Assembly (NCBI GenBank): GCA_027482795.1
Contig: JAIXVS010000268.1
Coordinates: forward strand, 1-15,765
Reading direction: 5' to 3'
Origin: Rhodobacter sp.
Lineage (GTDB): Bacteria > Pseudomonadota > Alphaproteobacteria > Rhodobacterales > Rhodobacteraceae
Length of the DNA: 15,765 bases
Below are positions 14,195 to 15,765 of this stretch, piece after piece (position 1 is the first letter of the stretch; the number at the start of each line of letters is the position of its first letter). The translations under genes were made by a program, and so were the position numbers. Below the pieces are notes generated by a model that saw nothing but the letters and a program-made list of their open reading frames with translations, was not told the DNA's origin and did not search any database.

Positions 14195-15088
14195 ATGTCT
14201 TTTTACCAAATCATCGACCCTGCCTTTGGCCGCTATGTTTTGGGCAATGCCCCGCCCAAGCAATTGGCCACAGGATTTGATTGGGTGGAAGGGCCTGTTT
14301 GGTTTGGCGATGCAAATTGCCTGCTGTTTTCGGAAATTCCCAGCAATCGCATTTTGCGCTGGACGCCCGATGTTGGCATTTCCACCTATCGTGCCCCGTC
14401 CAATTACGCCAACGGCCACACGCGCGATGGGCAGGGGCGGCTGATTTCTTGTGAACATGGGCTGCGCCGCGTGACGCGCACCGAACATGACGGCAGCATT
14501 ACTGTGATTGCAGACAGTTTTAACGGCAAGCCGCTGAATTCGCCCAACGACGTGGTGGTAAAATCGGATGGGTCGATCTGGTTTTCAGACCCGCATTACG
14601 GCATTGCCAGCAATTACGAAGGCTTTGCCGCGCCGCAGGAAAATCCCTGCAACGTTTATCGCTGGCATAATGGCGATTTGCGGGCCGTGGTCACGGATAT
14701 GAACTGCCCCAACGGCCTTGCCTTTTCGCCCGATGAAACGCGCCTTTACGTGGCCGATACAGGGCGGATGCATTCGGATGATGCGCAGATGATCCGCGTT
14801 TATGATGTCGCCACCGATGGCAGCCTGTCGGCGGGGCGGCATTTTCATACCATCGATGCGGGCTGCGCTGATGGCATCCGCATCGATAGTGATGGCAATA
14901 TCTGGTCATCCGCAGGCGACGGGGTGCAGTGCATTTCGCCCACGGGCGCGTTGATGGGTAAGATTTTCCTGCCCGAAACCGTGTCGAACCTGTGCTTTGG
15001 CGGGCGGGCCAAGCATCAGCTGTATATCACCGCCACAACCAGCCTGTATCGCATCACCCTAAACCGCAAAGGCGTGCAATATCCATGA
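14195..15088 (+). CDS. SMP-30/gluconolactonase family lactonase
   Basis: Six-bladed beta-propeller hydrolase of 297 residues that opens aldono-lactones to the free acids. The likely metal-site residues of the SMP-30 family are present: Glu32 (WVEGPVW), Asn118 (NSPNDVVV), Asn173 (CPNGLAFSPDE) and Asp226 (GCADGIRID). Repeated blade motifs such as DGSIWFSDPHYGI and DGNIWSSAGDGVQ are visible. No export signal is seen, so it should act in the cytoplasm. ATG 14195 follows GGGGA at 14183-14187; the earlier in-frame TTG at 14141 falls in the promoter and is rejected. The stop overlaps the gnd start as ATGA. Gluconolactone is the simplest substrate given gntK and gnd, but L-idono-, gulono- or other sugar lactones are possible. 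Confidence 0.87.
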   Translation: MSFYQIIDPAFGRYVLGNAPPKQLATGFDWVEGPVWFGDANCLLFSEIPSNRILRWTPDVGISTYRAPSNYANGHTRDGQGRLISCEHGLRRVTRTEHDGSITVIADSFNGKPLNSPNDVVVKSDGSIWFSDPHYGIASNYEGFAAPQENPCNVYRWHNGDLRAVVTDMNCPNGLAFSPDETRLYVADTGRMHSDDAQMIRVYDVATDGSLSAGRHFHTIDAGCADGIRIDSDGNIWSSAGDGVQCISPTGALMGKIFLPETVSNLCFGGRAKHQLYITATTSLYRITLNRKGVQYP

Positions 15089-15765
15089 GTGAGATTGGTT
15101 TAATCGGGCTTGGCACAATGGGGTCGGCCCTTGCACTGAACATTGCCGAAAAGGGGTTTAAGATTGCCGTGTTCAACCGCACGGCCTCGGTTGTGGACAG
15201 TTTTGTGGCCCATGCGGGGCCACTGGCCGCGCAGATCACAGGCACCAAAACGCTGGCCGATTTTGTGGCTGCCCTTACCCCGCCGCGCGCGATTATTCTG
15301 ATGGTGCCCGCTGGCGATGCGGTCGACAGCCAAATTGCCGCGCTGACCCCGCTGATCGGGCCAGATGATTTGATCATCGACGCGGGCAACGCCAATTTCC
15401 ACGACACCAACCGCCGTATGCGCGAGATGGAAACGCCCTTTTTGGGCATTGGCGTATCTGGCGGCGAAGAAGGCGCGCGCCATGGCCCTGCCATTATGGG
15501 CGGCGGGCCGCGCGCACATTGGGACCGTGTGGCGCATGTTCTATCCGCCATTGCCGCCCAGTATCACGGCAGCCCCTGCGCCGATTGGATGGGCGAAGAG
15601 GGCGCGGGCCATTTTGTGAAGGCCGTGCATAATGGCATTGAATACGCCGATATGCAGCTGATCGCCGAAACTTACGGGCTGATGCGCGATGGTCTGGGCT
15701 GGGATGCTCGCCAAATCGCAGACACCTTTGCACGGTGGAACAATGGGGTTCTGCAATCTTATCTA
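15085..15765 (+). CDS. gnd: 6-phosphogluconate dehydrogenase, decarboxylating (3' end outside window)
   Basis: Oxidative pentose-phosphate enzyme converting 6-phosphogluconate to ribulose 5-phosphate and CO2. Only the first 227 residues are in the window, with no stop codon before the end; the family is usually about 470 residues. The cofactor motif GLIGLGTMG (5-13) is followed by FNRT (30-33), which favours NADP. The family signature GVSGGEEGARHGPAIMGGG and the active-site segment GHFVKAVHNGIEYADMQLI are intact and contain the catalytic Lys and His-Asn-Gly. ATG 15085 overlaps the lactonase stop by four bases. It completes the chain gluconate to 6-phosphogluconate to ribulose 5-phosphate. The reading frame is open to the final base, so there is no sign of a break. 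Confidence 0.92.
   Translation, partial: MSEIGLIGLGTMGSALALNIAEKGFKIAVFNRTASVVDSFVAHAGPLAAQITGTKTLADFVAALTPPRAIILMVPAGDAVDSQIAALTPLIGPDDLIIDAGNANFHDTNRRMREMETPFLGIGVSGGEEGARHGPAIMGGGPRAHWDRVAHVLSAIAAQYHGSPCADWMGEEGAGHFVKAVHNGIEYADMQLIAETYGLMRDGLGWDARQIADTFARWNNGVLQSYL

Overview
The window is GC-rich, tightly packed bacterial chromosome, almost certainly from an alphaproteobacterium and most likely Rhodobacterales or a related group. That placement rests on the Rhizobium-type rhamnose gene order, a soeABC-type molybdoenzyme operon and the general protein character; it is inference, not a database result. I see no RNA genes, mobile elements or CRISPR, and no intergenic gap over 300 bases.

Region 1 (1-3531, + strand) is the end of an L-rhamnose uptake operon: two ABC permeases (rhaP, cut by the window edge, and rhaQ), L-rhamnose mutarotase (rhaM, called rhaU in rhizobia) and an FGGY sugar kinase (rhaK). 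The genes abut or overlap. Region 2 (3541-7942, - strand) is a three-gene operon for a cytoplasmic, membrane-anchored molybdenum enzyme: soeA (catalytic), soeB (four [4Fe-4S] clusters) and soeC (NrfD/DmsC-like anchor). The absence of a Tat signal and a cysteine in the molybdenum-ligand position favour sulfite dehydrogenase over DMSO reductase.

Region 3 (8082-15765) is a sugar-acid catabolic locus. On the - strand, idnO (5-ketogluconate reductase), gntK (gluconokinase), a beta-hydroxyacid dehydrogenase and a small alpha/beta-barrel protein are joined by 4-nt overlaps. A LacI-family regulator gene follows. On the + strand, diverging from idnO, are a GhrB-like 2-hydroxyacid dehydrogenase and idnD (L-idonate 5-dehydrogenase). 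Further on, a GlcG/HbpS-like gene (-) diverges from an SMP-30 lactonase and a 6-phosphogluconate dehydrogenase (gnd, cut by the window end).

These enzymes form a plausible route: 2-keto-L-gulonate or a similar ketoaldonate to L-idonate, to 5-keto-D-gluconate, to D-gluconate, to 6-phosphogluconate, to ribulose 5-phosphate, with the lactonase feeding aldonate from lactone. Three copies of one operator tie the locus together. A perfect 16-bp palindrome (ATGTTATCGATAACAT) lies between idnO and the hydroxyacid dehydrogenase, a perfect 14-bp core lies between the GlcG-like gene and the lactonase, and a near copy lies just upstream of the lacI-type gene. This points to a local, autoregulated GntR/IdnR-like regulon. 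Its least understood members are the small barrel protein, the beta-hydroxyacid dehydrogenase and the GlcG-like protein.
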